Shown here: positions 25,156-34,649 of the stretch, piece by piece
Numbering within the stretch: position 1 is the stretch's first letter
Layout: the number at the start of each line of letters is the position of its first letter
Origin: Massilia sp. erpn
Lineage (GTDB): Bacteria; Pseudomonadota; Gammaproteobacteria; Burkholderiales; Burkholderiaceae_D
Direction: 5' to 3'
Assembly (NCBI RefSeq): GCF_024400215.1
Contig: NZ_CP053748.1
Location: 5,084,001 to 5,148,000 of the forward strand
Length of the DNA stretch: 64,000 bases
The notes under the pieces: generated by a model
What the model saw: the letters and a program-made list of their open reading frames with translations, nothing else
What the model was told of the DNA's origin: nothing
Database searches by the model: none
Made by a program: the position numbers and the translations under genes

Positions 25156-26265
25156 TTACACAATGACGTCGTCGTCCGCCGCCCGGCCGTCGACGCGCGG
25201 CGCCTGGCCGCGCAGCACGGAATTGCCGTTGTTATACAGTACCCGCTGGTCGACCGGCACCGGTTCTTGCCAGTCTGCGGCGGACATCTCGCCATTCAGG
25301 CCATACACCGCCAGCGCATTGGCATACACCACCTGATGGATTACATCAGCCGGCAGGCCGCGCCGGGCCATCAGGCGTGCCGATTTGGCCACGGCCAGCG
25401 GATCGGAAACGCCCCAGTCGCAGGCGGAATCGACGATGATGCGTTCCGGGCCATGGCGCGCCACGATCTCGCTCAGGCGCTCGTTGCCCATCTTGGTCGA
25501 GGGGTAGATGGTGAAGGCGCACCAGTAGCCGCGCGCCAGCACCTCGTCCACTGTTTCCTCGTTGTTATGGTCGATCACGCAGCGCGCCGGGTCGAAACCG
25601 CATTCTTCCAGCACATTCATGGTGCGCGTCGTGCCTTGCTTCTTGTCGCGGTGCGGCGTGTGGATCATGATCGGCAAATCGAACTCCTTGGCCAGCTCGA
25701 TCTGCGCCCGCAGCACGCGGTCTTCGGCCGGGGTCTGCTCGTCGTATCCGATTTCGCCCAGCGCCACCACGCCTTCCTTGCCCAGATAGCGCGGCAGCAC
25801 ATCGAGCACGGCGTCGGCCAGCGCGGCATTATTGGCTTCCTTGGGATTGAGACCGATCGCGCAGTAATGGCGGATGCCGAACTGCCCCGCGCGGTAGCGC
25901 TCAAAGCCGGTAATGGTGGAGAAGTAGTCGATAAAGCTGCCGACGCTGGTGCGCAGCTGCCCCAGCCAAAAGGCCGGTTCGATCACGGCCACGATGCCGG
26001 CGCGCGCCATCGCCTCGTAATCGTCGGTGGTGCGGGCAATCATATGGGCGTGCGGGTCGATCAGCATGCCGCTGCCGCCGGCCGGCAGGCGCGCCGCCGC
26101 ATGGCGCGCCTGCTCCATACGCCCGGCATCGGCCACCAGCTGCGCCAGCATGGATGGGGTCAGCGTGCCGCCACAACAGGGACAAGCCACGCTGCGCTCG
26201 CTGAACATTTCCTCGATGGTGGCGGCATCCGGCGCCGCGACACCGCCATTGCTTGGAATGGGCAT
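25156..26265 (-). CDS. eboB: EboB, TatD-like metal-dependent hydrolase
   Basis: A 369-residue amidohydrolase-fold protein. Visible metal-site elements include IDPHAHM (H-x-H), GEIGYD, the MIHTPHR stretch, DHNNE and VDSACDWG, typical of TatD-like TIM-barrel hydrolases in ebo clusters. Unusually, a ~70-residue N-terminal extension precedes the barrel and carries a CPCC motif that could bind metal. The start at 26265 was chosen because AGGAGG (26270-26275) sits just ahead and overlaps the eboA stop; the open frame continues further upstream, but into low-complexity Arg/Ala-rich sequence. It is the last gene of the operon. The physiological substrate of EboB is unknown. Confidence 0.88.
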   Translation of the reverse strand: MPIPSNGGVAAPDAATIEEMFSERSVACPCCGGTLTPSMLAQLVADAGRMEQARHAAARLPAGGSGMLIDPHAHMIARTTDDYEAMARAGIVAVIEPAFWLGQLRTSVGSFIDYFSTITGFERYRAGQFGIRHYCAIGLNPKEANNAALADAVLDVLPRYLGKEGVVALGEIGYDEQTPAEDRVLRAQIELAKEFDLPIMIHTPHRDKKQGTTRTMNVLEECGFDPARCVIDHNNEETVDEVLARGYWCAFTIYPSTKMGNERLSEIVARHGPERIIVDSACDWGVSDPLAVAKSARLMARRGLPADVIHQVVYANALAVYGLNGEMSAADWQEPVPVDQRVLYNNGNSVLRGQAPRVDGRAADDDVIV

Positions 26266-26273
26266 GGCGCCTC

Positions 26274-27179
26274 CTATTCGTTGGTGGGATGGGGACTGCA
26301 ATCGGACCAGGACAGTTGCGCCGCCCGCGCCTCCAGCCCCTGGCGCCGGCATTCGGCGCGCAGCAGGCCGGCGTCGGCGCCGCCGGCCGCGCGCAGGCTC
26401 AGGGCCACGGCCAGGCGCTCCATTTCGGTGCCGCTTTCCAGCACGCGCAGCATGGCGGCATGGCCCCTGCCATCGGCATGCGGCGCGACGCAGCGCCACA
26501 GCTCGGGGCTGACCGCCCTTCCCGCCGCCCAGCGCTCATGCGCCAGGTCGAGCAGCATCTGCGCCAGCGCCGGGTTGGCGCGCTGTTCCAGGCCTTGCAC
26601 CGGCCAGAGCGGGCTGTCGAGAAAGAAGCTTTTCACCACCATCTGGTTCCAGGCTCCTTCGTCGAAGTGCTCCACCGGGTAAGGATTGCGATGGGCGATG
26701 GCTTCGTACACGGGGCGCATGCTGGAGCGCACCGCTTCGCGCGCCCGGTGCTCGATAGCCTCGGCCGCCGGATACAGGGGGAAGCCGCGATACAGCGCAA
26801 TGGCCTCGTTGATTTCCGCCGTATCGGCCAGCACATCCAGGCGCTCGGCAAAGCGCGCTTCCTGGCCGCCATAGGCCGCCAGAACGAAGACGATGCGCGC
26901 CGCCTGGTCGATACGCCAGGCGGCTGGCTCCAGGCCGGGGCGCAGGCGGCCAGCCTGGGCCAGCTCCGCCGCGCTCAATTGCAACGCGTCCCGGCCCAGC
27001 CGGCGCGGCGCCTGGCCCAGGGCGCGCGCCAGAACGGCCGCGCCGTCCTGGCCCATCAACGCCTCCAGCTGCCCGCCGAACCAGGCCAGCGCAGCGCTGG
27101 GCAGGCGCGCGCGCAGCCAACCGTCAAGCATGACGATGGCGGCGCCGCTGCGCTGCCCCGAATCGGTAGCGGTATTCAT
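26274..27179 (-). CDS. eboA: EboA domain protein
   Basis: A 301-residue protein with the conserved EboA block: an EAIALYRGFPLYP stretch near residue 132, a following HRAREA, a NPYPVEHFDEGAWNQMV region, then RANPALAQ and AHERWAAGR. EboA is defined only by its conserved presence in ebo clusters; no biochemical activity is established. It sits between eboC (10 bases upstream) and eboB (stop overlaps the eboB ribosome-binding site), so it is co-translated with them. No signal peptide or clear membrane segment is seen, suggesting a cytoplasmic partner protein. Confidence 0.87.
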   Translation of the reverse strand: MNTATDSGQRSGAAIVMLDGWLRARLPSAALAWFGGQLEALMGQDGAAVLARALGQAPRRLGRDALQLSAAELAQAGRLRPGLEPAAWRIDQAARIVFVLAAYGGQEARFAERLDVLADTAEINEAIALYRGFPLYPAAEAIEHRAREAVRSSMRPVYEAIAHRNPYPVEHFDEGAWNQMVVKSFFLDSPLWPVQGLEQRANPALAQMLLDLAHERWAAGRAVSPELWRCVAPHADGRGHAAMLRVLESGTEMERLAVALSLRAAGGADAGLLRAECRRQGLEARAAQLSWSDCSPHPTNE

Positions 27180-27189
27180 GCCGTCCTCC

Positions 27190-28107
27190 TCAAGTACCGG
27201 GAATCACGCGCTGCAGCAGGCGGGTCGTGCCATACGCCGCCACGCAGGCTGCCAACAGCGTCAAGGGCGCACCGGCCGCCGCCAGGATCAAGCCGTCAAG
27301 CAGGGAGATGGCGGCAATCAGCTGTGCCACCGCCCGTCCCACATCGCCGCGCGCGGCACGGCGCCGCAGCAGGCGCACGGCCAGCACATCGGCCGCCAGC
27401 AGGGACAGCAGCATGCCGGCAACGGCCATGCCCGCGCTGTCAGGCTGCGCCAGCATCTCCAGCACGGCAGGCAGGTACGCCAGCGGCGCAAGGGCCAGCA
27501 CGGCCAGCGGCCAAAGCCGCTCCAGCCGGTCCAGGCTTTCCTGTTTGGCGGCATACGTCAGGCCCGCCACATGGGCCAGCACGGCCAGGCCCGCCGCCGC
27601 CAGCGCCGCGCCGGGCAGCTCCTGCGGCGCGGCGGCGGCCGCTCCAGCTGCCAGATACACCAGGGCGCGGCACACGCCCATGACCAGGGGGCTGGCCGGA
27701 TTGCCCTTATGCCAAACGTCATACAGCAGGATGCAGGCCGCCAGCGCACAGCCGCTCAGCACCGGCGCGGCGCCGCACAGGGCCAGGCCGGACAAGCCCA
27801 GTGCCAGCAGTGCAAACCCGGTGCAGAACACCGCAGCGGCGCTGATCTCGCCGGCCGGAATCGGCCGGCTGGGGCGTTCGCGCGCATCAATGACGCGGTC
27901 GAAGGCATCGTTCAAATACATGCCAGCCAGGTAAAAGGCCGAGATGGCGGCCATCACCAGCGCCGTGCGAGGCTGGAAGGCTGCCGCGCTGCCGCCGCCC
28001 AGCACCGTTCCGGCCAGCACATTGGTCCAGACGGTGGGCAGATTCGAAACCCGCCCCAGGCGCAGATAGACGCCCAGGGCCGGCGTTTTACGGATCAGGG
28101 TATTCAT
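27190..28107 (-). CDS. eboC: EboC, UbiA-like integral membrane prenyltransferase
   Basis: A 305-residue multi-helix membrane protein of the UbiA superfamily. The first Asp-rich motif is present as NDAFDRVID (N-D-x-x-D-x-x-x-D), the Mg-prenyl-diphosphate binding signature; most of the rest is alternating hydrophobic helices and short polar loops. UbiA enzymes transfer isoprenyl groups to an acceptor at the membrane; the acceptor for EboC is unknown. The start ATG at 28107 overlaps the eboE stop as ATGA, which decides the start over the longer upstream frame. Confidence 0.88.
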   Translation of the reverse strand: MNTLIRKTPALGVYLRLGRVSNLPTVWTNVLAGTVLGGGSAAAFQPRTALVMAAISAFYLAGMYLNDAFDRVIDARERPSRPIPAGEISAAAVFCTGFALLALGLSGLALCGAAPVLSGCALAACILLYDVWHKGNPASPLVMGVCRALVYLAAGAAAAAPQELPGAALAAAGLAVLAHVAGLTYAAKQESLDRLERLWPLAVLALAPLAYLPAVLEMLAQPDSAGMAVAGMLLSLLAADVLAVRLLRRRAARGDVGRAVAQLIAAISLLDGLILAAAGAPLTLLAACVAAYGTTRLLQRVIPGT

Positions 28108-29318
28108 GCTCGCAATTCCTCGATAATGAAAGCCAGCTCGCGCGCGATCGCCGCCGCCTTGGATATCGGGCGGAAGGAAGACGGCAGCACGTCCCAGGTA
28201 TAGGTTTCCACTTCCAGCAGCGGCACGCGCGCCATGGCGGGCAAGGCCGCCAGCGCCGCCCGCAGCTGCGCCTGGGTGGATGCGAAAGCGCCCCCCGCGG
28301 CCAGGAACACCGGCACATGACAGTGGATGCGCCATTCGCCCCGCGCCTGGCCGCGCGCGAATGCGGCCAGCGCTTCGGGCAGGTCGGTGTAGTGCTGCTG
28401 GCCCTGGCCTTGCACCACCACCTGGTGCAGATAGACGCCCTGTTCCAGTGCCGCCAGCGCGGGCAGCAGGTCGGCCCGCATGGCGGGAATGCGCAGGGCG
28501 CTGGAGAGCTGCAGCTTGGGCACGGCGATGCCGGCCGCCGCCAGCCGGGCCAGGGCGCCGGCGGGTTCCTCGAAACCGACCGCCGCATGGCAGACGTCGT
28601 AGCAGATGCCGAGATGGCGGCGGGTCAGCGCCTCGGCCTGTGCCGGGCTCACGCCGGCTAGGCCGGCGAGCCGGGTGCAGGCTTGCGCGTCCAGCAGATG
28701 GTGCCGGAAGAAGTCCAGCACATCGTCCGTGTTTTCCAGCAGGCAGGCCGGTTCCGGTTCCAGCGCCAGGACCACGCAGCGTCCGCTCGATGCTTCCAGA
28801 TCGCGCAGCATGATGACAGCCTGCTGCAGCTGGCGCGCAATCAGGCCAATGCCGTCCGCATCCAGCGCATCGCGCAGCCCCCCCGGGACGGTGGAAATGC
28901 TGCCCGCTTCACCGGGCGCCAGCAGCCGCGCCAGAATGCGCGCCGCGCTGGCCGTGTAGTCCAGGCGTTCCGCGCTGCGCCAGTCCGGCAGGTAGACCTT
29001 CTCCTTGACACGCACGCCATGGAATTGGCCATAGGGGAAGGCATTGATGGTGGAGACATAGGCATGCAGCCGGTCCAGCTGCGACTGGAAGGCAGACAAT
29101 GCCGCCTCCGTTTCCAGCGCCACCACCGCCTGGGCTGACAGGCGCAAGCCCACGCCGAAAGCCTGGCCGGGCGCCAGCAGCCCCCTTTCCTCCAGCCCGG
29201 CGCGCACCGCCGGAATGTATTCTTCCAGGCTGGCGCTCACCTCCTGCCAGCTCTCGCCTGCGTGAATATTGCTGCAGTAGCACAGCGTCGTCAGTCCTGC
29301 ACCCACGCTCATGCGCAT
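28104..29318 (-). CDS. eboE: EboE, sugar isomerase/epimerase-like TIM-barrel protein
   Basis: A 404-residue protein of the xylose-isomerase-like TIM-barrel superfamily that is named metabolite traffic protein EboE in ebo clusters. Characteristic pieces are the N-terminal GLTTLCYCSNIHAGESW, the NAFPYGQFHG strand, ALEPEPAC and a GICYDVCHAAVGFE segment with Asp/His residues placed like barrel metal ligands. The start at 29318 is supported by AGGAGG at 29325-29330. It overlaps the end of eboD by 10 bases and the start of eboC by 4. Substrate unknown; a sugar or cyclitol phosphate isomerisation is plausible from the fold. Confidence 0.87.
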   Translation of the reverse strand: MRMSVGAGLTTLCYCSNIHAGESWQEVSASLEEYIPAVRAGLEERGLLAPGQAFGVGLRLSAQAVVALETEAALSAFQSQLDRLHAYVSTINAFPYGQFHGVRVKEKVYLPDWRSAERLDYTASAARILARLLAPGEAGSISTVPGGLRDALDADGIGLIARQLQQAVIMLRDLEASSGRCVVLALEPEPACLLENTDDVLDFFRHHLLDAQACTRLAGLAGVSPAQAEALTRRHLGICYDVCHAAVGFEEPAGALARLAAAGIAVPKLQLSSALRIPAMRADLLPALAALEQGVYLHQVVVQGQGQQHYTDLPEALAAFARGQARGEWRIHCHVPVFLAAGGAFASTQAQLRAALAALPAMARVPLLEVETYTWDVLPSSFRPISKAAAIARELAFIIEELRA

Positions 29319-30511
29319 GCCAGTCCTCCTTCCCGCTCGCGCAGCCAAGCCGCGGCGGACAGCACCAGGTGCGGGTCCATGGCATGCGCCTCCACCCCTT
29401 CGCCGATGGCCGCCAGCAGCGTGACGCTCAGCTCCCCGCCCAGATGTTCGCGGAATTCGTCCAGCCCCGCCAGCACGGCCAGGCCGCCCTGTGCCGTGCG
29501 CGCCAGCAGCAGCGGATGCCACAGGCGAAAGCCCAGCCGCGCCAGCAGGTGGTGGATGCGCAGCTCCGCGCCCGGCGCCAGCAAACCGGCCAGCACGGAG
29601 TAGCGCGCGTCGAGCGCGATGCCGATGGCAACCGCTTCGCCATGCGACAGGGCATGCCCGCTTAGCCGCTCCAGCTTATGCGCCGCCCAGTGGCCGAAAT
29701 CCAGCGGCCGCGCAGAACCGCGCTCGAAGGGATCGCCGCCCCGGCTGATCTGGCGCATATGCAGCCCGGCACTGCGGCGGATCAGGGCCGTCAGCGGCGC
29801 GGCATCGCCGGCCGCCAACGCCGCGGCGTCCTCCTCGATGCGATAGAAGAAGTCACTGTCACGTATCAGCGCCACCTTGACCGCTTCGGCCAGGCCGGCG
29901 CGCTTTTCGCGCAAGGGCAGCAGATCGATGAAAGCAGCGTCGTTGATCACGCCCCAGGGCGGGCTGAACGTGCCGACCAGGTTCTTCTGTCCCTGCCAGT
30001 TCAGCGCATTCTTCACGCCGACCCCGCTGTCGCCCTGGGCCAGCACTGTGCTAGGAAAGCGGATATGGCGCACGCCCCGATGAAAAATGGCGGCGGCATA
30101 ACCCACCGCATCGAGCACCGCGCCGCCACCGATGGCCACGGCATAGGAATGGCGGTCGATGCGGCGCACCGCCAGCGCCGCCAGCAGGCTTTCCAGCAGG
30201 TGCGGGGAGTTCTTGCAGGCCTCGCCGCCAGGCACGCTGATCACCTCGCCCGCCAGCTCGATGCCATCGGCATGGGCCGCCGCATACGCCGCGATGCGCG
30301 CCGGCAGCGCGGGCTGCGCCTGCAGCAGCCCGGCGTCGGCAAACACCGCCATGCGGTGCCGCCGTTGCGGTTCGCTCAGGGCCAGCAGACGCCGCAGGTT
30401 CGGATTGGCGGGGTCGAAAGCGTCGCGCGTGAAGATCAGCGGCAGCACGTATTCAACGCTGAAGCCGTGCTGCTGCCATTCCTCCCCATCGGCGGCGTCC
30501 GCCGCCTTCAA
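29309..30511 (-). CDS. eboD: EboD, 3-dehydroquinate synthase-like enzyme
   Basis: A 400-residue protein of the 3-dehydroquinate synthase / sugar phosphate cyclase superfamily. The NAD-binding GGG stretch (AVAIGGGAVLDAVGYAAA), the FPSTVLAQGDSGVGVK loop, the catalytic EAVKVALI region and the metal-ligand segment PLDFGHWAAHKLE...LSHGEAVAIG are all visible. In ebo clusters this enzyme is thought to make a carbocycle from a sugar phosphate, but its product is not established. A housekeeping aroB elsewhere is expected, so this is probably a specialised paralogue. The start overlaps the upstream ferritin-like gene stop (ATGA). Confidence 0.9.
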   Translation of the reverse strand: MKAADAADGEEWQQHGFSVEYVLPLIFTRDAFDPANPNLRRLLALSEPQRRHRMAVFADAGLLQAQPALPARIAAYAAAHADGIELAGEVISVPGGEACKNSPHLLESLLAALAVRRIDRHSYAVAIGGGAVLDAVGYAAAIFHRGVRHIRFPSTVLAQGDSGVGVKNALNWQGQKNLVGTFSPPWGVINDAAFIDLLPLREKRAGLAEAVKVALIRDSDFFYRIEEDAAALAAGDAAPLTALIRRSAGLHMRQISRGGDPFERGSARPLDFGHWAAHKLERLSGHALSHGEAVAIGIALDARYSVLAGLLAPGAELRIHHLLARLGFRLWHPLLLARTAQGGLAVLAGLDEFREHLGGELSVTLLAAIGEGVEAHAMDPHLVLSAAAWLREREGGLACA

Positions 30512-31641
30512 TTGAACTCCTGCCCGATCTTGGGCTGGACGTGCGACAGCATGAAAGGCGGCGCCGCGATGCGGTTGGGATGCGCCGCACCGGCCGGATT
30601 GCGCGTCACCTGCTGCGCCACCAGCTTCATTTCATACATCAGGCCAAGCGCATCGTTGAGCTTTTCCGGCTCGCCATGGAAGACGGTATCCAGGGCGCCC
30701 AGCAGCCGCATATAACTGCCGTAGAACTGCTGGGCGGCGAAGAAGGCAGCGGTGCCGCTCTGGTAGTCGCTCAAGGCAGCATTCGGCAGCAGATCGAACA
30801 CCATATCCTCATCGAGCGGCACCGGCTCGCCCGCGTACGACCAGCCGGACGGCGCGGACGGATTCTCGATCAGGCGCTTGCCGTGGAAAATTTCGCCGAA
30901 TTTGAAGTAGTGGGCATAGGCCCCATCGGTGCTGTCGATGGGAGTGAAACCGTCACCTTCCTGGGCGCCCTCGCCCTGCACCACAATCACGCCGAGGGCC
31001 GCTTCGGCCGAGGCCAGGTCACTCACCTTGCCGTCATATTTCTCGCTGCGCACGAGCCGGGTGATCGGCGGGAACCAGCGGCTGACATCGACCTGCTCTT
31101 CCAGCTTCGGCTCCGCAAACACCGGTTCCCCGCTTTCCACCAGGCGCGCCAGCGCCTCCCCGATGGCTTTGTAGAAGTCGCCGATCGAGGCGTATTCGCC
31201 AGGGACGCTGGCCGGCGCCGCTTCCACGTCCTCGCCCGGCAGCACGCCATCATAGTCAGGCTTCTCGATCGCCATGAAGACCGACTCGATCTGCTCCGGC
31301 GTCAAAGCCTTGAGCGACACCTGCAGGCCATCGTTGATATTCAGCGGCAGCGGCCCTGGATAGTACAGGCCCTGGCCCGCCGCCGTGATTTCCGGGCGGC
31401 CGCCGATGGCGATGAGGGTATTGCAGACCAGGGTCATATGCAGCATTTCCTCCACCACCACCGACTGCACCAGGGCGGCGGCTTGCCGGTTGGCGTTCTG
31501 CTTGAGCGAGAACAGGCCGCTCAGATAAACGGGAATGGTGGCCAGTTCCAGCTGGATGGCGCTGGCCAGGGCACTCTTCACCTGGTCAACGCTCTCGGCG
31601 CGCCGCAGCGCCTTAATGTGTTTCTCGCTAATCCGCATCAT
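30508..31641 (-). CDS. Ferritin-like protein, VioB/RebD C-terminal-domain type (pair 2)
   Basis: A 377-residue ferritin-like protein of the kind that forms the C-terminal half of VioB/RebD/StaD-type imine dimer synthases. Di-metal-site residues are visible: the Glu in QLELATIPVYL (about residue 32) and the E-x-x-H of VEEMLHM, followed by NTLIAIGG as in VioB. Further shared elements are the YPGPLPL region and an ACIVVQ-like VIVVQGEGAQ stretch that parallels VTDQGEG in VioB. It follows its partner gene by 41 bases and overlaps eboD by 4, placing both in the ebo operon. Substrate unknown. Confidence 0.82.
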   Translation of the reverse strand: MMRISEKHIKALRRAESVDQVKSALASAIQLELATIPVYLSGLFSLKQNANRQAAALVQSVVVEEMLHMTLVCNTLIAIGGRPEITAAGQGLYYPGPLPLNINDGLQVSLKALTPEQIESVFMAIEKPDYDGVLPGEDVEAAPASVPGEYASIGDFYKAIGEALARLVESGEPVFAEPKLEEQVDVSRWFPPITRLVRSEKYDGKVSDLASAEAALGVIVVQGEGAQEGDGFTPIDSTDGAYAHYFKFGEIFHGKRLIENPSAPSGWSYAGEPVPLDEDMVFDLLPNAALSDYQSGTAAFFAAQQFYGSYMRLLGALDTVFHGEPEKLNDALGLMYEMKLVAQQVTRNPAGAAHPNRIAAPPFMLSHVQPKIGQEFN

Positions 31642-31682
31642 GGCAGGTTTCCTCTATATTGGATGGTCAAGGCTGGATGGGT

Positions 31683-33593
31683 TCAGGGATTGGGGCCGCG
31701 CGATTTGCCCGGCAGCGTGCCCACCGGCGCGGCGCGGTCGTCCTGCGGCCGCAGGGCGGCACCGCCACGCGTGGGGCAGCGCTTGCCGAACATATGCAGC
31801 AGCGATGACGGCCGGCCCTGGCTTTCCAGCACCTGGTCGAAGTAGCGGATCAGCATGGCGCGCTTGGCCGAGGACATATCACGCGTAACCGGCATCTGGT
31901 CGGGATCATTGATGCCCTTGTCGAGCACGAAGCGCATGATGAAGGCGTTGGCGTCAGCCTGGTCTTTTTGCGAGAAGTCGAACAAGCCCTGGCTCATCAC
32001 TGGATACAGATTGGCGTATTGCTGCAGGATGGGCTGCACATCGTTCCAGGTCGGATTATCGACGACCGGCACCGTGCTGAACACGAGCACGGCCAGCTTG
32101 TCGAAGTTCTGCTGCAAGGCCGGATCGCTGCCACTGAAGTTATACGAGATCGTATACAGCTGGCCATCGATGTACTCGCGCGGGTGGTCCATCACTTCCG
32201 GCCCCTGCAGGCGGACTGCAACGCGGCCGGCAGCATCGGTCACGGGCAGCGCCGGCTGGAACTGGACGGCGAAGGCCGGCACATTATTCACCGGCAGCAA
32301 AGCCCTGGGCGTGGTGCCGGGCGGCTGGCTGACCGGGGTGTTGTCCGTATCGGTGGCGGGCGCCGCGACCCAGAAATTGAGCTGCTGTCCGGCCATCGGC
32401 TGGCCATAGCGCGCCGCATAGATGGTGGTGTCGGCATGGTTGGCATTGCTGTCGTTCGGATCGAGGCGGAACACGATGTCTTCCGAACGCACCTCCAGCC
32501 CCAGCAGGCTTTCGCGGATCGCCACCACGGACTTGCCGTCCTGATTCGGGCCGCTGAGCAGCGCAAAGGGCAGCTCATTCATCACATCGTAGATACTCTG
32601 ATGCAGGGGCACCGACTGGATGCCGGACAGGTTCCATTGCTGGTAATCCGTCTGATCCAGCGAAGCCAGCGCGTAATAGGCCTCCGGGCCGATCAGATCA
32701 TCCTGCGCCGTCAGCGGGTCTTTGAGCAGGACGATCTGCATCGGCCCCAGTTGCTCGATCAGGTATTTATCGGCCAACGGCAAGGCATTGCTCAAGTCCA
32801 GCTGCAGGGTTCTGTTCTGGTCCACGAACGCGCTAAAGCAGCCGATATTCTGGGTACTGGCCAAGTCGCCAGTACGGTTGCGCGTAGTGGGCATGAAGCG
32901 CCGCCCCAGGATGAAGGAGCGGGGTTCCTGGGCAACCACCGGACCGATCGCCCCGATCAGCTTACCGTAGCAGAATTCGTTTTCGCCATACTTGGTGCCA
33001 AAGCCGTAGGTTGTGAGACGGATCGACAGCGTGCCTGATTGACTGAAGGAATACAGCTGCTGCAGGAAGGGACTGTTGATGCCATCCAGATTCCATTCCA
33101 GCTGCGTCAGCACCGATTGGAACATGGCGGAAGCGCCCGAATCGCCCGGCGCAGCGCTGCGTCCAAACCAGAGGTCGCGGAAAGGATTGGCCTCGTATTC
33201 GCTGCGCAGGACCACCTGGCCATTGGGCGCCACCAGCGTGATGCCAAGGCCGTAGAGATTGGAAGCCAACTGCCAGTCCGGATCGACGTCGACGATCTTG
33301 GCCGAGGCACGGTCGAAGGCATTCCCAACGAACATGCTCAGCACCGGATCGCCCTGTCCTATCTGGAGATTGCCTGATGGATCGACCACGCTGCGCACGG
33401 CGGCATCGCGGAAGCGGAAAATGCCGGTGCCGACGGGATTCCACCAGCCGTTCTGCTGCTGGCCTTCGCGCAAATCCTGGAAATAGGGTTCGAAGGAGAT
33501 ATTGTCGAAATGGCGGGGATCGTTGTTGACGGTCGAGACGTCTGCCTGGAAATAGCCGGAAAAGGCCAACCTGGGTGGCTGCAAGTAGCTCAT
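31683..33593 (-). CDS. VioB/RebD N-terminal-like protein (pair 2)
   Basis: A 636-residue protein matching the N-terminal two-thirds of VioB/RebD. The start MSYLQPPRLAFSGYFQADVS parallels the VioB opening (MSxLDxPRxxFxG). Near the C-terminus, LYPVMSQGLFDF, an intervening Asp/Ala-rich helix, DQMPVTRDMSSAKRAML and LIRYF follow the same order as YPFMSDKVFSLAD...YYMPSTRELSAPKARLFL in VioB. The ferritin-like half is encoded by the next gene, so this looks like a split synthase. It is a clear paralogue of the protein encoded at 34646-36550. No signal peptide or membrane segment. Confidence 0.82.
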   Translation of the reverse strand: MSYLQPPRLAFSGYFQADVSTVNNDPRHFDNISFEPYFQDLREGQQQNGWWNPVGTGIFRFRDAAVRSVVDPSGNLQIGQGDPVLSMFVGNAFDRASAKIVDVDPDWQLASNLYGLGITLVAPNGQVVLRSEYEANPFRDLWFGRSAAPGDSGASAMFQSVLTQLEWNLDGINSPFLQQLYSFSQSGTLSIRLTTYGFGTKYGENEFCYGKLIGAIGPVVAQEPRSFILGRRFMPTTRNRTGDLASTQNIGCFSAFVDQNRTLQLDLSNALPLADKYLIEQLGPMQIVLLKDPLTAQDDLIGPEAYYALASLDQTDYQQWNLSGIQSVPLHQSIYDVMNELPFALLSGPNQDGKSVVAIRESLLGLEVRSEDIVFRLDPNDSNANHADTTIYAARYGQPMAGQQLNFWVAAPATDTDNTPVSQPPGTTPRALLPVNNVPAFAVQFQPALPVTDAAGRVAVRLQGPEVMDHPREYIDGQLYTISYNFSGSDPALQQNFDKLAVLVFSTVPVVDNPTWNDVQPILQQYANLYPVMSQGLFDFSQKDQADANAFIMRFVLDKGINDPDQMPVTRDMSSAKRAMLIRYFDQVLESQGRPSSLLHMFGKRCPTRGGAALRPQDDRAAPVGTLPGKSRGPNP

Positions 33594-33617
33594 GGGGTCT
33601 CCTGGGGTGTATGTTTC

Positions 33618-34649
33618 TCAGGTCTGCATGTATTCGAAGCTGGGACCAACGTTCTGCGCGCTGCCCGGCGCGACAGGGGTTTGCACCAGGGCCACGGCCT
33701 CGATGCGCAGGCTGTACATCAGGCCAATGGCGGCGTCGAGCCGCCCGGGCTGGCCGTTAAAGCAGGTATGCAGAGCGTTCAGCAGGCTGTTGTAGCTGTA
33801 GATGAATTGCGCCAGCCGCGTATGCGCCTGCGTGCCCGGAGTGAACTGGGCCAGTTTGCAGTTCGGCCGCAGCGGATAGACGCCGTTGTCGTCGAAGGGG
33901 ATGGGCGCGCCGGCATAGGCATAACCGTCGGCCGTTTTCACCAGCGCGCGGCCGGCGTGGATTTCGCCGAAGCGGTAGAAGTGGGCCAGCACGTCCGGGC
34001 TTTCGTAGGGCGAACTGCTGCTGCCCTCCCCCTGCAGCACGATGATGTCGATGGCGCGCACCGCGCTGTCCGCACCCGTGATGGCAAACAGCTGGTCGGG
34101 CGGGAACCAGTTGCCCTGCACCACCTGATTCGGCAAGGAGGACGGCTCGAAGATGCCGTCGCCCAGTTCCACAATCTTGGCCTGCAGGGCGCGGTAGAAG
34201 GCGCCGATGGTTTCGTACTCGGGTTCGATCTCCGCCTTTTCGTGCACGGGAATCGGCTGCTCCGGCTCCTCGATCTGCATGAAGACCTGCTTGACCAGAT
34301 CACGCGAAAACGCCTCGATGCCGACCGTGAAATCGGGGCCGCCGATATGCATGGGCAGCGGGCCGGGATACTCGGGCACGAAACCAGGCCGGTTGATCTG
34401 CGGCTGGCCGCCGATGGCGATCAGGATATTGCTGGCGATGCACATATGCAGCATCTCCTGCATGGTGATGGCGCGGATCAGGCCAGCAATGGCCTCGTTC
34501 TTGCCCGCCACCAGGGAGGCCGTGGCCGTGAAATACGGTGGAATGGTGGAGTGTTCCAGCTCGATGGCGTTTTGCAGCGGGCCAAACAAGTCCTGGGCCG
34601 CGCGCGCCTGGCGCACGGCGCGCACATAGTTGCGGTGTAGCCTGATCAT
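33618..34649 (-). CDS. Ferritin-like protein, VioB/RebD C-terminal-domain type (pair 1)
   Basis: A 343-residue ferritin-like protein paralogous to the one at 30508-31641. Candidate metal ligands are Glu32 in AIELEHSTIPPYF and the ExxH of TMQEMLHM, followed by SNILIAIGG. A YPGPLPMHIGG segment and IIVLQGEG are shared with the other copy. It overlaps its partner gene by four bases (ATGA), so the two are translationally coupled and probably act as one complex. The family relative VioB needs both halves for oxidative dimerisation of an amino-acid-derived imine. Confidence 0.82.
   Translation of the reverse strand: MIRLHRNYVRAVRQARAAQDLFGPLQNAIELEHSTIPPYFTATASLVAGKNEAIAGLIRAITMQEMLHMCIASNILIAIGGQPQINRPGFVPEYPGPLPMHIGGPDFTVGIEAFSRDLVKQVFMQIEEPEQPIPVHEKAEIEPEYETIGAFYRALQAKIVELGDGIFEPSSLPNQVVQGNWFPPDQLFAITGADSAVRAIDIIVLQGEGSSSSPYESPDVLAHFYRFGEIHAGRALVKTADGYAYAGAPIPFDDNGVYPLRPNCKLAQFTPGTQAHTRLAQFIYSYNSLLNALHTCFNGQPGRLDAAIGLMYSLRIEAVALVQTPVAPGSAQNVGPSFEYMQT

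Noticed and set aside
25089..25295. Small minus-strand open frame overlapping the eboB end
   Set aside because: Overlaps eboB in another frame and lacks a ribosome-binding site.
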